DNA of 64,000 nucleotides from Acuticoccus sediminis (GTDB lineage: Bacteria > Pseudomonadota > Alphaproteobacteria > Rhizobiales > Amorphaceae): positions 372,001 through 436,000 of the forward strand of contig NZ_QHHQ01000002.1 of assembly GCF_003258595.1 (NCBI RefSeq), written 5' to 3'. The notes under the pieces were generated by a model. The model was not told the DNA's origin. It saw nothing but the letters and a program-made list of their open reading frames with translations, and made no database searches. This document shows, one piece after another, positions 44,207 to 53,879 of the stretch; position 1 is the stretch's first letter; every line of letters begins with the position of its first letter. Made by a program: the position numbers and the translations under genes.

Positions 44207-45835
44207 TCAGAGGAGGGACGGGACGGTCTTCGCGATCGGGACCTCTAGAACCGTCGGTCCCTTGCGGGAAAACGCTTCGGCGCAGATCCGGCGCACCTCG
44301 TCGAGCGTCTCGGCACGCTCCCCGGTGCAGCCGTAGCCCTTCGCCAGCGCGACGAGGTCGAGGCCGGGGATGTCGAGGCCGGGAACGCCCGGCGTCTCCT
44401 CGAGCTCGGCGAACGCCTTCAGGATGGCGTACTGGCCGTTGCGCGGGGCGACGAACAGGACGGGCAGGTCGTGCTGCGCGGCGGTCCACAGGGCCTGTAC
44501 GGAGTACTGGAACGAGCCGTCGCCGATGACGGCCAGCACCGGGCGGTTGCGCCCGCTGTCACGCTCGGCGAGGGCGATGCCGACGGCTGCCGGCAGGTTC
44601 CAGCCGAGGCTGCCGCTGGCGAAGGTGTAGAACGAGTCGGGCTTGTCGACCGGCCATGCGGTGTGCAGCTCGCCGAGGTTGGAGGGGGACTCCTCCACCA
44701 GCACCGTGTCGGCCGGGGCGGCCTCCCGCAGCGCGCGGAAGAGGTCGAGGGCGCCGATCTCTCCGTCCGCGGCGCCACCCGTCGCGGCGGGGTGAGGGGC
44801 CATGCCGTGGGGTTGCCGCTCGATCGGGCGTACCGGCTCGGCGCGGGGCGGCACCAGCCGCTCCAGCGCTTCGAGCGCCAGCACCGCGTCGCCGATCAGG
44901 CTCTCGCCGACCGGGGCGCGCCCGGTCTCCACCGGATCGTCGGACACGTGGAGCAGGCGCAGGCCGTCGGGCAGCCACGGGCCGGGCACGTAGGGGTAGT
45001 AGCGGAAGACGGGCGCGCCGATGACGACCGCGAGGTCGTGCCCCTCCAGCCGCTTCGCGAGGGGGCCTATGGCGAAGGGGAGGCCACCGCAGTAGAGCGC
45101 GTGCGTCTCGGGAAACGGCGGGCGCTCCGAGGCGGGGGCCGAGTAGACCGGGGCCTGGAGCTTCTCGGCGAGGGCGATGGCCTGGGGCCAGCCCTGGCCG
45201 CGGGCGATCGCGGCGCCGTAGATCAGCGCGGGGTGGCGGGCTGCGCCGAGCGCCTCGGCAAAGCGCGCGATCCCATCCGGATCCGGGGCGACGCGCGAGG
45301 CGACGCTGCGCACGGTGGCCGCGCCCCGCGCGGGCTTGTCCCAGTCGTCGAGCGGGATGGAGAGGAAGACCGGGCCCTGCGGCGGCTGCATCGCCACGGC
45401 GTAGGCGCGCATGAACGCGGCCGGCACGTCCTCGGCGCGGACCGGCTCGTAGCTCCATTTTACCCAGGGGCGCGGCAGCATGCCGGGCTCGATGTTGGTG
45501 AGCCACGGCTCCATCAGCAGCATCTCGCGCGTCTGGTTGCCGGCGGTGATGATGAGGGGCGTGTGGTTCATCGCCGCCGTCAGGACGTTGCTCATCCCGT
45601 TGCAGAGGCCGGCCGAGGTGTGCACGTTGACGAGCGCGGGCCGGCGCATGCCCTGCGCGTAGCCGTCCGCCGCGCCCACGGCCGACGCCTCCTGCAGGGT
45701 CTGGATGTAGCGGAAGTCCCCGGGGAAGTCCTTGAGGAAGGTCTCCTCGGTGGATCCCGGGTTGCCGAAGACCGTCGTCAGGCCGAGCTCTCTCAGGAGC
45801 TGGTACGTGACGTCACGGATGGTGGGTTCGCTCAC
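44207..45835 (-). CDS. Thiamine-diphosphate enzyme, benzoylformate decarboxylase-like
   Basis: A 542-residue ThDP-dependent decarboxylase closest by motif to MdlC: FGNPGSTEETFLKDFP with the ThDP-activating Glu further on, VNVHTSAGLCNGMSNVL (the active-site His of the HSAAG block), ITAGNQTREMLLMEPWL, and the ThDP-binding motif GDGSFQYSVQALWTAAQHDLP. In MdlC a second active-site histidine is expected in VFRYHQYDPG; here it reads VFRYYPYVPG. The substrate may therefore differ, though a 2-oxo acid is likely. The GTG start at 45835 has GGGAGG about 8 bp upstream. Confidence 0.82.
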   Translation of the reverse strand: MSEPTIRDVTYQLLRELGLTTVFGNPGSTEETFLKDFPGDFRYIQTLQEASAVGAADGYAQGMRRPALVNVHTSAGLCNGMSNVLTAAMNHTPLIITAGNQTREMLLMEPWLTNIEPGMLPRPWVKWSYEPVRAEDVPAAFMRAYAVAMQPPQGPVFLSIPLDDWDKPARGAATVRSVASRVAPDPDGIARFAEALGAARHPALIYGAAIARGQGWPQAIALAEKLQAPVYSAPASERPPFPETHALYCGGLPFAIGPLAKRLEGHDLAVVIGAPVFRYYPYVPGPWLPDGLRLLHVSDDPVETGRAPVGESLIGDAVLALEALERLVPPRAEPVRPIERQPHGMAPHPAATGGAADGEIGALDLFRALREAAPADTVLVEESPSNLGELHTAWPVDKPDSFYTFASGSLGWNLPAAVGIALAERDSGRNRPVLAVIGDGSFQYSVQALWTAAQHDLPVLFVAPRNGQYAILKAFAELEETPGVPGLDIPGLDLVALAKGYGCTGERAETLDEVRRICAEAFSRKGPTVLEVPIAKTVPSLL

Positions 45836-46465
45836 GTCGTGCCTCCCTGTCGCCGAGGCTCCTGACCCAGCGCCGGAGCCGTCCCATGACGCCGGTCCGG
45901 CGCCTGTCCACTGCGGGCAGGCAAGACAATACCTTTGCGGCAGCATTCTACCAACGCGTGTGGCCCTGCATCTGAGGCGTATCCGCGGTCCTGCCGTTCG
46001 GTGGCCGGGACCGGCCCGGCCTCTGCGATGGACATCGCCGGGCGCGGTCGGGGACCGGCCTTCCCGGCCCTTCGCATCCAGGAGCGCGACCGTTTTGCAC
46101 ACCGGCAGCGATGGCGCGCCGCGCCGGGGCCGTTCGCTGCACGGATCCGGCGGCGTCAGGCCTGTGCGGCGACCGTCGGACCCGCGGGAGGACATGACTT
46201 CCGCCCTTGCCGGGGCGCTCCGGGCGATTGAAATATGAAACGTTATATTGACAGGCCGACGAGGCAAACCTACCGTCGGGGCACAAAAGAAGCGACGCTG
46301 CGGTTTGCGTGCGAGCGCCGGCGCACAAGGGAAGGCCGATCGGTCGGCGAGGAAATGCCGGGTGATGTGAGGGAAGATGCGCGCCAGGGCGCGACATCGG
46401 CGGCACCCGGCGTGCCGGCCCACCCCCGTCACCGCCAACTGCGCAACGCGGCGATAGGAGAGGGC
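45836..46465. other. Divergent intergenic region with LacI-type operator
   Basis: No convincing gene is seen in these 630 bp; short open frames have unnatural composition. The functional element is the operator and promoter at 46236-46276 for the plus-strand catabolic operon. A frame runs open from 46235 into the lyase gene but would begin inside the operator, so it is not used as the start. Confidence 0.55.
46236..46276 (+). promoter_or_regulatory. LacI-type operator and promoter of the catabolic operon (site A)
   Basis: The 12-mer TGAAACGTTATA (46236-46247) has the central CG and partial dyad of LacI-family operators. It runs into TTGACA (46248-46253), a perfect -35, with TACCGT 17 bp later. 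The 17-mer TGAAACGTTATATTGAC recurs exactly at 63896. A LacI-family gene lies at 53880-54908. Confidence 0.7.
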
Positions 46466-47395
46466 ATGGAAAACGTTATTTTGCGCGATGTCGGCCTCAG
46501 GGACGGGCTCCAGCTCGTCAAGGCCATCGTGCCGACCGAACACAAGATCGAGTGGTGCCGGCGCGTCGTCGCCGCCGGCGTGCCGGAGGTGGAGATCACC
46601 TCGCTGGTCCCCGCGAAGATCGCACCCCAGTTCGCCGACGCCGAGGAGGTGGTCGCCGCGACCCTCTCGATCCCCGGTTACCTGCCGTCCGCGCTGATCC
46701 CCAATGCGCGCGGCGCCGAACGCGGCTTCGCGCTCGGTATCCCGAAGCTCAACTACGTCCTGTCGGCCAGCGAGGAGCACAACCTCGCCAACATCCGCCG
46801 CTCGACGCAGGCCTCGATCGACGACTTCGGCCGCATCGTCGAGCTGCGCAACGAGACCGCGCCGAAGACCTGCCTCGCTGCCGGTATCGCCACCGCCTTC
46901 GGCTGCACCATCCAGGGCGAGGTGCCGGAGGCCCGGGTCTACGAGATCGCGGCCGAGCTCTGCGGCCTCGGGGCGGACGAGATCATCGTCGCCGACACGG
47001 TGGGCTACGCGAACCCGGCGCAGGTGAAGCGCATCCTGACCGGCGTGATGAAGGAGATCGGCGACCGGCCGCTCCTTCTGCACCTGCACGATACGCGCGG
47101 CCTCGGCCTCGCCAACATGGCGGCGGCTCTCGAGGTCGGCGTGCGGGCGTTCGACGCCTCCATCGGCGGCCTCGGCGGCTGCCCGTTCGCGCCCGGCGCG
47201 TCGGGCAACATCAACCTCGAGGACGCGGCGTTCCTCGCCGAGGCGACGGGCTTTGCCACCGGCATCGACATAGAGGCCCTCGTCGCCCTGCGCCAGACGG
47301 TCGAGACATGGCTCCCGGGCGAGCGCTTCGCCGGCCAGGTCGCCCAGTCGGGCCTGCCCAAGACCTTCGCGCCGATCCACCGCCAGGCCGCCTGA
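46466..47395 (+). CDS. Hydroxymethylglutaryl-CoA lyase family enzyme
   Basis: A 309-residue HMGL-type TIM barrel. DVGLRDGLQ carries the catalytic Arg and Asp, HLHDTRGLGLAN the metal-binding histidines, and GGCPFAPGASGN the catalytic cysteine loop. It cleaves a 3-hydroxy-acyl-CoA, releasing acetyl-CoA or a related fragment; HMG-CoA is the best-known substrate. GGAGAGGG precedes the ATG at 46466. It opens a six-gene operon with acyl-CoA dehydrogenase, PrpD-like and TRAP genes, so it may act on a related branched dicarboxyl-CoA. Confidence 0.86.
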   Translation: MENVILRDVGLRDGLQLVKAIVPTEHKIEWCRRVVAAGVPEVEITSLVPAKIAPQFADAEEVVAATLSIPGYLPSALIPNARGAERGFALGIPKLNYVLSASEEHNLANIRRSTQASIDDFGRIVELRNETAPKTCLAAGIATAFGCTIQGEVPEARVYEIAAELCGLGADEIIVADTVGYANPAQVKRILTGVMKEIGDRPLLLHLHDTRGLGLANMAAALEVGVRAFDASIGGLGGCPFAPGASGNINLEDAAFLAEATGFATGIDIEALVALRQTVETWLPGERFAGQVAQSGLPKTFAPIHRQAA

Positions 47396-47405
47396 GGAAG
47401 ACCCC

Positions 47406-48602
47406 ATGGACATGATGCCCTCCGACTCCGCCGAGGTGACCGTCGCGCTCGGCGAGGACTACGGCGACCTGCGCGACGCCGTCCGCCGCATCTGCGAGGA
47501 CTACCCCACCGCCTACTGGCGCAAGCTCGAGGAGACCTCGAGCTACCCGTCCGAGTTCGTCGACGCCCTCACCGAAGGCGGCTTCCTCGGCGCCCTCATT
47601 CCCGAGGAGTACGGCGGATCCGGCCTGCCCCTGCGCGCGGCCGCCGTCATCCTGGAGGAGATCAACGCCTCCGGCTGCACCGCGAGCCCGGCGCATGCGC
47701 AGATGTACATCATGGGCACCCTGCTGCGGCACGGCAGCGAGGAGCAGAAGCGGCGCTACCTGCCGAAGATTGCGTCGGGCGAACTGCGCCTGCAGGCGTT
47801 TGGCGTGACCGAGCCGACCACCGGCTCCGACACCACGCAGCTGAAGACCCGCGCCGAGAAGAAGGGCAACGACAAGTACGTCGTCAACGGCCAGAAGGTC
47901 TGGACGTCCCGCGCGCTCTATTCGGACCTGATGCTGCTCCTGGCGCGCACCACGCCGGCCTCCGAGTGCAAGAAGCGCACCGACGGGCTGTCGGTGTTCC
48001 TGGTGGACCTGCGCGAGGCGAAGGGGAACGGCTGCGAGATCAAGCCGATCGACGCCCTCATCAACCACAACACCACCGAAGTGTTCTTCGACAACATGGA
48101 GGTGCCCGCCGAGAACCTCATCGGCGAGGAGGGGCAGGGCTTCCGCTACATCCTCGACGGGATGAACGCGGAGCGCATCCTCGTGGCGCAGGAGTGCATC
48201 GGCGACGGACGCTGGCTCCTGAGGAAGGGCGTCGACTACGCCAACGACCGCACCGTCTTCGGCCGCGCCATCGGCCAGAACCAGGGCGTGCAGTTCCCGC
48301 TCGCCCGGGCCTACGCCTCCCTGGAGGCGGCGGAGATGATGGCCCGCCGCGCCGCCGCGCTCTTCCAGGCGAACCAGCCCTGCGGGGCGGACGCCAACAT
48401 GGCGAAGCTTCTCGCGTCCGAGGCGACCTGGCAGGCGGCCGAGGCCGCGCTGATGGTCCACGGCGGCTTCGGCTTCGCCAAGGAGTACGACGTCGAGCGC
48501 AAGTGGCGCGAGGCGCGGCTTTATCAGACCGCGCCGATCTCCTCCAACATGATCCTCGCCTTCCTGAGCACCAAGGTGCTCGGCCTGCCGCGCTCCTACT
48601 AG
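47406..48602 (+). CDS. Acyl-CoA dehydrogenase
   Basis: A 398-residue FAD-dependent dehydrogenase. Visible blocks are LIPEEYGGSG, AFGVTEPTTGSDT (FAD/substrate contact), GERFIDG-like RYILDGMNAERILVAQE and the C-terminal VHGGFGFAKEYDVERKWREARL. It oxidises an acyl-CoA to the 2-enoyl-CoA and passes electrons to ETF. It lies 10 bp after the lyase gene, in line with a joint acyl-CoA pathway. Confidence 0.94.
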   Translation: MDMMPSDSAEVTVALGEDYGDLRDAVRRICEDYPTAYWRKLEETSSYPSEFVDALTEGGFLGALIPEEYGGSGLPLRAAAVILEEINASGCTASPAHAQMYIMGTLLRHGSEEQKRRYLPKIASGELRLQAFGVTEPTTGSDTTQLKTRAEKKGNDKYVVNGQKVWTSRALYSDLMLLLARTTPASECKKRTDGLSVFLVDLREAKGNGCEIKPIDALINHNTTEVFFDNMEVPAENLIGEEGQGFRYILDGMNAERILVAQECIGDGRWLLRKGVDYANDRTVFGRAIGQNQGVQFPLARAYASLEAAEMMARRAAALFQANQPCGADANMAKLLASEATWQAAEAALMVHGGFGFAKEYDVERKWREARLYQTAPISSNMILAFLSTKVLGLPRSY

Positions 48603-48612
48603 AGGCCCCGCC

Positions 48613-49971
48613 ATGGATGGACTGACCCGCCAGACCGCCGCCTTCGCGGCCCATTATCCGCTCGCAGAGGTGCCCGACGCGGCCCTCGAGGCGGCCATCG
48701 TCGGCATCGCCGACTGCGTCGGCGTGATGATCGCCGGCGCCGACGAGCCCGCCGCCATGATGGCCGCGCGCCTCGTCGAGACCTCGACGTCGAACACCGG
48801 CGCGCCGCAGATCCCCTCGGGCCGCAACCTGACGGCCTCGGACGCCGCCTTCGTCAACGGCGTCGCCGGCCACGCGCTCGACTACGACGACGTCGCGATG
48901 GACGGCCACCCGTCCACCGTGCTCGCTCCGGCGATCCTCGCGGAGGGCTGGACCCTCGGGTCGTCCGGCCGCGACGCGCTCAACGCCTACGTCATCGGCT
49001 ACGAGATCTGGGCGCTGCTCAAGGACCTCGAGCCCGGCCAGCTCCACGACCGCGGCTTCCACCCGACGGCGGCCTGGGGCGCGGTGTCGTCCGCCGCGGC
49101 CTGCGCGCACCTCAACAAGCTGGATGCCGAGCAGACGGCCAACGCCATCGCCATCGGCGCCTCGCTCGCCGCGGGCCTCGTCGCCAACTTCGGCACCATG
49201 ACGAAGCCGCTTCACGCCGGCCGCGCGGCGCAGGCGGGTGTCATCGCCGCGCGCCTCGCCAAGGACGGGTTCACCGGATCGCCGGACGCGCTGGAGCACC
49301 GCACAGGCTTCATGCGGGCGCACTCGCCCTCCGGCAATCCCGATCTCTCCGACCAGGACCACGCGCTGGGCCGGACGTGGCGGCTGCCGGACCTCGGCGT
49401 CAACGTGAAGCGCTATCCGCTCTGCTACTCCACCCACCGCGCCATCGACGCGATGCTCGACATCGTCGCCGAGCACGACCTGAAGCCGGAGGACGTGGAG
49501 GAGGTTCACGTCAAGACCGGCGAGACCCAACTCCTCATGCTGCGCAACCATCGGCCGAAGACGGGGCTCGAGGCGAAGTTCTCGATGGAGTTCGCGATGG
49601 CCTCGGCGCTGGTCGCGCGCCGCGTCGGCCTGTCGGAGCTGACGGACGATTTCGTGCGCCGGCCCGAGGTGATGGCGGCGATGGAGAAGGTGTCCTGCAC
49701 CACCACCAGGGAGGAGATGCCGGGCACGCCGTTCGCGCCGACGGACGACGTCTATGTCGTCGCGCGTGGCCAGCGCCTCGAGGCGGCACCCGTCGCCTAC
49801 GCCAAGGGGAGCTGGGAGCGCCGCCTCTCCGAGGAGGAGCTGCGCGAGAAGTTCCGCGACTGCGCCACGCGCCGCCTCTCGCCGGCCGCCGCCGACGAGC
49901 TTTGCACGGCGCTCCTCAACCTGGCCGACCTGCCGTCCCTGCGGGACCTGCCGCTGGCCGTACCGCACTGA
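48613..49971 (+). CDS. MmgE/PrpD family protein
   Basis: A 452-residue all-helical-plus-cap protein of the 2-methylcitrate dehydratase/cis-aconitate decarboxylase family. Motifs include NGVAGHALDYDDV, ALGAAASLAAGL-like AIGASLAAGLVANFGTM, KPLHAGRAAQAGV and KRYPLCYSTHRAIDAM. The family dehydrates or decarboxylates tricarboxylic or branched hydroxy acids. It lies 10 bp after the dehydrogenase gene. The substrate is uncertain. Confidence 0.9.
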   Translation: MDGLTRQTAAFAAHYPLAEVPDAALEAAIVGIADCVGVMIAGADEPAAMMAARLVETSTSNTGAPQIPSGRNLTASDAAFVNGVAGHALDYDDVAMDGHPSTVLAPAILAEGWTLGSSGRDALNAYVIGYEIWALLKDLEPGQLHDRGFHPTAAWGAVSSAAACAHLNKLDAEQTANAIAIGASLAAGLVANFGTMTKPLHAGRAAQAGVIAARLAKDGFTGSPDALEHRTGFMRAHSPSGNPDLSDQDHALGRTWRLPDLGVNVKRYPLCYSTHRAIDAMLDIVAEHDLKPEDVEEVHVKTGETQLLMLRNHRPKTGLEAKFSMEFAMASALVARRVGLSELTDDFVRRPEVMAAMEKVSCTTTREEMPGTPFAPTDDVYVVARGQRLEAAPVAYAKGSWERRLSEEELREKFRDCATRRLSPAAADELCTALLNLADLPSLRDLPLAVPH

Positions 49972-50029
49972 CACTGACCAGGGCCACCGTCCGGAGAGGC
50001 GGGGCCCGCCATACTGGGAGGAATCCACG

Positions 50030-51052
50030 ATGACCCGAACACTCGCTCGGCTGGCGGCAGGCCTCGTCCTGAGCGCCGCCTTCGTCACGAGCGCCGCGGC
50101 GCAGGAGACGATGCGCATCTCGCTCGACACGAACCCGAGCCACGTGCGCAACCACGCCATCGAGCTCTTCGTCGAGAAGCTCGAGGAGAAGGCCGGCGAC
50201 AAGCTGAAGGTGGAGGTCTACCCCTCCGCGCAGCTCTACCGTGACCGTGACGTGGCGCGCGCGCTGCGCCAGGGCGCGGTGGAGATGGCCGTCCCCGGCA
50301 CCTGGGTGCTCGACGGCGCGGTGCCGAGCTTCGGCCTCACGTCGCTGCCGATGTTCTACGGCCTCCCCGCCGAGGTGACGCTCGAGCTGATGGACGGCGA
50401 GATCGGCCAGAAGATCAACGAGCGGGCGGAGGACCGGCTGCGCGTCCACGTCCTCGGGCCGTGGCTCAACCTCGGCTTCTCGAACTATTATGCCACCGGC
50501 GCGCCGATCAAGACGCACGCCGACATGAAGAACCTCAAGATCCGCATCTCCGGCGGGACCGCGAACGCGGCGCGCGTCGAGGGCTTCGGCGGTGTCGCCA
50601 ACATGATCGCCTGGCCGGACGTGCCCATGGCGCTGTCCTCGCACGTGGTGGACGCCGTCTCCTCCACCCACGAGAGCATCGCCAGCGCGAAGCTGTGGGA
50701 CTCGGGCCTCAAGCACGCCTTCGAGGATCGCCAGTGGTTCGGCCAGTACGTGCCGATGGTCTCGTCCGCGTTCTGGGACAAGCTGGATCCGGAGCTGCAG
50801 GACGCGATCACCGAGGCGTGGGCCGAGACCGTGCCGGAGGAGCGCCGCATGGCCGCCGAGGCGCAGGACGCCGCGCGCGAGAAACTGATGTCCGAAGGGA
50901 TGGATATGACGACGCCGACCGAGGAGCAGCTCGCCGAGGGGCGGCGCATGCTGATGCCGCGCCAGGAAGGGCTCGTCGAGGAAATGCAGATCGACGACGA
51001 GCTGGTGAGCCTCGCCATCGAGGAGCTGCGCGAGCGTGGCCTCCTCGACTGA
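50030..51052 (+). CDS. TRAP transporter solute-binding protein (DctP family), system 1
   Basis: A 340-residue periplasmic protein. The signal peptide covers about residues 1-23 (LARLAAGLVLSAAFVTSAAA). Core motifs are KVEVYPSAQLYRDRDVARALRQGAVEMAV, NLKIRISGG (the Arg that usually binds the carboxylate of the solute) and SSTHESI. GGGAGGAA lies before the ATG at 50030. It overlaps the small permease gene by 17 bp. It captures an organic acid anion for Na+-driven uptake. Confidence 0.92.
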   Translation: MTRTLARLAAGLVLSAAFVTSAAAQETMRISLDTNPSHVRNHAIELFVEKLEEKAGDKLKVEVYPSAQLYRDRDVARALRQGAVEMAVPGTWVLDGAVPSFGLTSLPMFYGLPAEVTLELMDGEIGQKINERAEDRLRVHVLGPWLNLGFSNYYATGAPIKTHADMKNLKIRISGGTANAARVEGFGGVANMIAWPDVPMALSSHVVDAVSSTHESIASAKLWDSGLKHAFEDRQWFGQYVPMVSSAFWDKLDPELQDAITEAWAETVPEERRMAAEAQDAAREKLMSEGMDMTTPTEEQLAEGRRMLMPRQEGLVEEMQIDDELVSLAIEELRERGLLD

Positions 51053-51632
51053 CGCCGCCGAGCGCCACGGCGCCGCTGCCACCGCGTCCGGTGGCGGCGG
51101 CGCTTCGCCGCTCGCGCGCGTCGCGCGGGCCTTTGCCACCTTCTGGACCGGCCTCGAAGTCTGGGTGACGGGGACGATGGTGGGCGGTGCGCTCGCGCTC
51201 GTCCTCTACACCGTCGTGCTGCGCTGGCTGGCGCCGGCCTACGCGCCGCACGTGACGGAGGAGGTCACCGTCTACATCGTCATGTGGGCGGTGCTCCTGG
51301 CGGTGGGCCGGGTGACGCGCGAGCGGCGGCACATCCGCGCCGACCTCGTCGTCGGCCTGATGCCGACGACGGTGCAGCGCGGGCTGGATGTCCTCGCCAA
51401 CCTCGTCGGCGCCGCGTTCGCGGTGTTCCTGTTCCGCTACGGCTATGCCGTCGCCTACGAGGCATGGGACTTCGGCGACCTCTCGGCGACCACCCTGCGC
51501 TTCCCGCTCTGGATCTACTACGCGTCGCTTCCCGTCTCGGCGGCCCTCATCGCGATCGGCCATGTGACCGCGGCGATCGCGATCCTCGCCGGCTGGGACG
51601 CCCCTGACGATACCCTGGAGGACCCGGCATGA
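51036..51632 (+). CDS. TRAP transporter small permease (DctQ), system 1
   Basis: A 198-residue membrane protein with four predicted segments, preceded by a Gly/Ala/Ser-rich cytoplasmic tail of about 30 residues. EEVTVYIVMWAVLLAVGRVTRERRHIRAD is the DctQ family core. The start is GTG at 51036 inside the end of dctP. It overlaps dctM by ATGA. Confidence 0.9.
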   Translation: MASSTDAAERHGAAATASGGGGASPLARVARAFATFWTGLEVWVTGTMVGGALALVLYTVVLRWLAPAYAPHVTEEVTVYIVMWAVLLAVGRVTRERRHIRADLVVGLMPTTVQRGLDVLANLVGAAFAVFLFRYGYAVAYEAWDFGDLSATTLRFPLWIYYASLPVSAALIAIGHVTAAIAILAGWDAPDDTLEDPA

Positions 51633-52906
51633 CGGGCGCACTGGTTGCCGGCGGCGGAGGTCTCCTCGTCCTCGGCCTGCCGATCTACCTCGTTCTCGGG
51701 GTGACCGCGGCGCTGCTCCTCGCTTCCACCGGCGCGCCGATGATCTCTGTGACGCAGAAGATCGTCGACGAGCTCAACTCGCAGACCCTCATCGCGGTGC
51801 CCTTCTTCGTGGTCGCCGCGACGTTCATGGAGCGCGGCGGCGTCGCGAAGGCGCTGATCGACGCCGCGCTCACCTGGGTCGGCCGGGTGCGCGGCGGTCT
51901 CGGCATCGTCTGCGTGATCGCCTGCACGATTTTCGCGGCGATGTGCGGCTCGAGCGTCGCGACGGCGCTCGCGATGGGCACCATCCTCGTGCCGGCGATG
52001 CTGCGGGAGGGGTACGCGCGCCCGTTCGCGGCCGGCATCGTCGGCTCGTCCGGCACGCTCGGCATCCTCATCCCGCCGAGCCTCGCGATGGTCGTCTACG
52101 GCGTCCTCTCCGACGAGTCGGTGCCGCGCCTCTTCCTGGCGGGGGTGATCCCGGGCCTGATCCAGGCCGCGCTGATCTCCGGGTGGATCGTCTTCTACGC
52201 GCGCCGCAAGGGCTATCGCCGGTCGGAAACGCCGATGGCGCGGGGCGACTTCCTCGCTACCAACCTGCGCGCGCTGCCGGCGCTGTCGATCCCGATCATC
52301 GTGCTGGGCGGCATCTACGGCGGCGTCGCGACGGTGACCGAGGCGGCGGCCCTGTCGGCGGTGGCGGCGATCCTGGTGAGCCTCGTCTTCTACCGCTCGA
52401 TCACGATCAAGGGGGTGATCCCGCTGATCGCGCTCGCCACGCGCAACGCGGCGACGATCATGATCATCATCGTGACCGCGCTGATCTTCGGTCACTGGGT
52501 GACGGAGAGCGGGGCGACGGCGGCGATCGTCGACTTCGCGCGCCAGCAGCAGCTCAGTCCGGCGGCCTTCCTGGCGTTCGTGACGGTGCTGTTCTTCGTC
52601 CTCGGCATGTTCCTGGAGGTCTTCTCGGTCCTCCTGATCGCACTGCCGGTGCTGTTGCCGCTGCTGCCGGAGTTCGGGATCGACCCGATCCAGTTCGGCG
52701 TGATCGTGACGATCAACATGGAGCTCGCGCTGCTGACGCCGCCCGTCGGCCTGAACCTCTTCGTGCTGTCGTCGATCACCAAGGCGCCGATGGCGGAGGT
52801 CATTCGCGGGATCGTGCCGTTCGTGGTGCTGATCGCGTTGCTGTTGCTGGCCGTGATGGTCGTGCCGCAGCTCTCGCTGTGGCTGCCGACGCTCGTGCTC
52901 GGTTGA
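51629..52906 (+). CDS. TRAP transporter large permease (DctM), system 1
   Basis: A 425-residue permease of about 12 membrane segments. Typical motifs are AVPFFVVAATFMERGGV, AAMCGSSVATALAMG, GILIPPSLAMVVYG and TPPVGLNLFVL. It is the Na+-coupled channel subunit of the first TRAP system and the last gene of the operon starting at 46466. A strong terminator follows. Confidence 0.96.
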   Translation: MTGALVAGGGGLLVLGLPIYLVLGVTAALLLASTGAPMISVTQKIVDELNSQTLIAVPFFVVAATFMERGGVAKALIDAALTWVGRVRGGLGIVCVIACTIFAAMCGSSVATALAMGTILVPAMLREGYARPFAAGIVGSSGTLGILIPPSLAMVVYGVLSDESVPRLFLAGVIPGLIQAALISGWIVFYARRKGYRRSETPMARGDFLATNLRALPALSIPIIVLGGIYGGVATVTEAAALSAVAAILVSLVFYRSITIKGVIPLIALATRNAATIMIIIVTALIFGHWVTESGATAAIVDFARQQQLSPAAFLAFVTVLFFVLGMFLEVFSVLLIALPVLLPLLPEFGIDPIQFGVIVTINMELALLTPPVGLNLFVLSSITKAPMAEVIRGIVPFVVLIALLLLAVMVVPQLSLWLPTLVLG

Positions 52907-52930
52907 ATTCTCCCTCGCCGGCACGACGGA

Positions 52931-52965
52931 AGGGGCGCCGGATCTCCGGCGCCCCTTTTTCGTTT
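52931..52965 (+). terminator. Terminator of the lyase-TRAP operon
   Basis: A perfect 10-bp stem GGGGCGCCGG/CCGGCGCCCC with a 4-nt loop (52932-52941, 52946-52955) is followed by TTTTTCGTTTC. It is the strongest classical intrinsic terminator in the window. Confidence 0.9.
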
Positions 52966-53023
52966 CAGGATCCGCGGCGGCGACTGTCCGGTCGCCGCGC
53001 CTCGCGTGGCGTTGCGGCGGTGG

Positions 53024-53863
53024 TCAGTGGCCGGTGAAGACCGGGGCGCGCTTCTCGTTGAAGGCGGTGATGCCCTCCCGCCGGTCGGCGGTGCCGACGA
53101 GGGCGTTGTAGGCGTCGATCTCGAAGAACATGCCGGTGCGCAGGTCCATGCGCCCGCCGAGCGTCATCGCGCGCTTGGCCTGGCGGATGGAGAGCGGCGC
53201 GTTGCGGGCGATGGCCGACGCGGTGTCCACCGCTGTCGCCAGCAGCGTCTCCGGCTCGGTCAGGCGGTTCACGAGGCCCCAGTCCGCCGCGTCGGCCGCC
53301 GAGATCGGCCGGCCGGTGAAGATCGTCTCGGCCGCGCGCGCGTAGCCGATGCGGCGCTGCAGCGTCTGCGTCCCGCCGCCGCCCGGCATGATGCCGATCG
53401 TCACCTCCGTCAGCGCGAAGCGGGCATTGGTGGACGCGTAGATGAAGTCCGCGAGGAGGGCGAACTCGCAGCCGCCGGCGAAGGCGGCACCGTTGACCGC
53501 CGCGATCATCGGCAGCGGGCAGTCGAGCATGGCGAGCATCATCCGCTCGAACAGCGCGTGCTGGCGGTGCCAGTCGGCGTCGGACATGCCGCGCCGCTCC
53601 TTCAGGTCGACGCCGGCACAGAACGCCCGGTCACCGGTCCCGGTCAGCACGACGGCGCGGATCTCCCCGGGCCCGGCGTTGAGGCGGGTGAAGAGGGTGT
53701 GGATGTCGCGCCCCATCTGGGTGGAGATCGCGTTGCGCACCTCCGGCCGGTCGAACCGCACGACGAGGACGTGCGGCGCGGCCATCTCCACCTGAAGCGT
53801 CTCGTAGGTGCCGAGGTCGGCGAAGGCCGCGCTCTCGCTTGCGGGCGTGTCGATGGTGGTCAT
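53024..53863 (-). CDS. Enoyl-CoA hydratase/isomerase (crotonase family)
   Basis: A 279-residue crotonase-fold protein. The CoA oxyanion-hole segments are AFCAGVDLKE and NGAAFAGGCEFALLAD, the latter with a catalytic-Glu position. The second Glu is in LTEVTIGIMPGGGG. It hydrates or isomerises enoyl-CoA esters. It lies 16 bp after the LacI-family gene on the same strand. It could act after the acyl-CoA dehydrogenase of the facing operon. Confidence 0.93.
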   Translation of the reverse strand: MTTIDTPASESAAFADLGTYETLQVEMAAPHVLVVRFDRPEVRNAISTQMGRDIHTLFTRLNAGPGEIRAVVLTGTGDRAFCAGVDLKERRGMSDADWHRQHALFERMMLAMLDCPLPMIAAVNGAAFAGGCEFALLADFIYASTNARFALTEVTIGIMPGGGGTQTLQRRIGYARAAETIFTGRPISAADAADWGLVNRLTEPETLLATAVDTASAIARNAPLSIRQAKRAMTLGGRMDLRTGMFFEIDAYNALVGTADRREGITAFNEKRAPVFTGH

Positions 53864-53879
53864 GGGGCGTGTCCTCTGA

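Noticed and set aside
46235..46465. N-terminal extension of the HMG-CoA-lyase-like protein
   Set aside because: The extension would begin inside the LacI-type operator upstream of the promoter, and the conserved protein starts at 46466 with a good ribosome-binding site.
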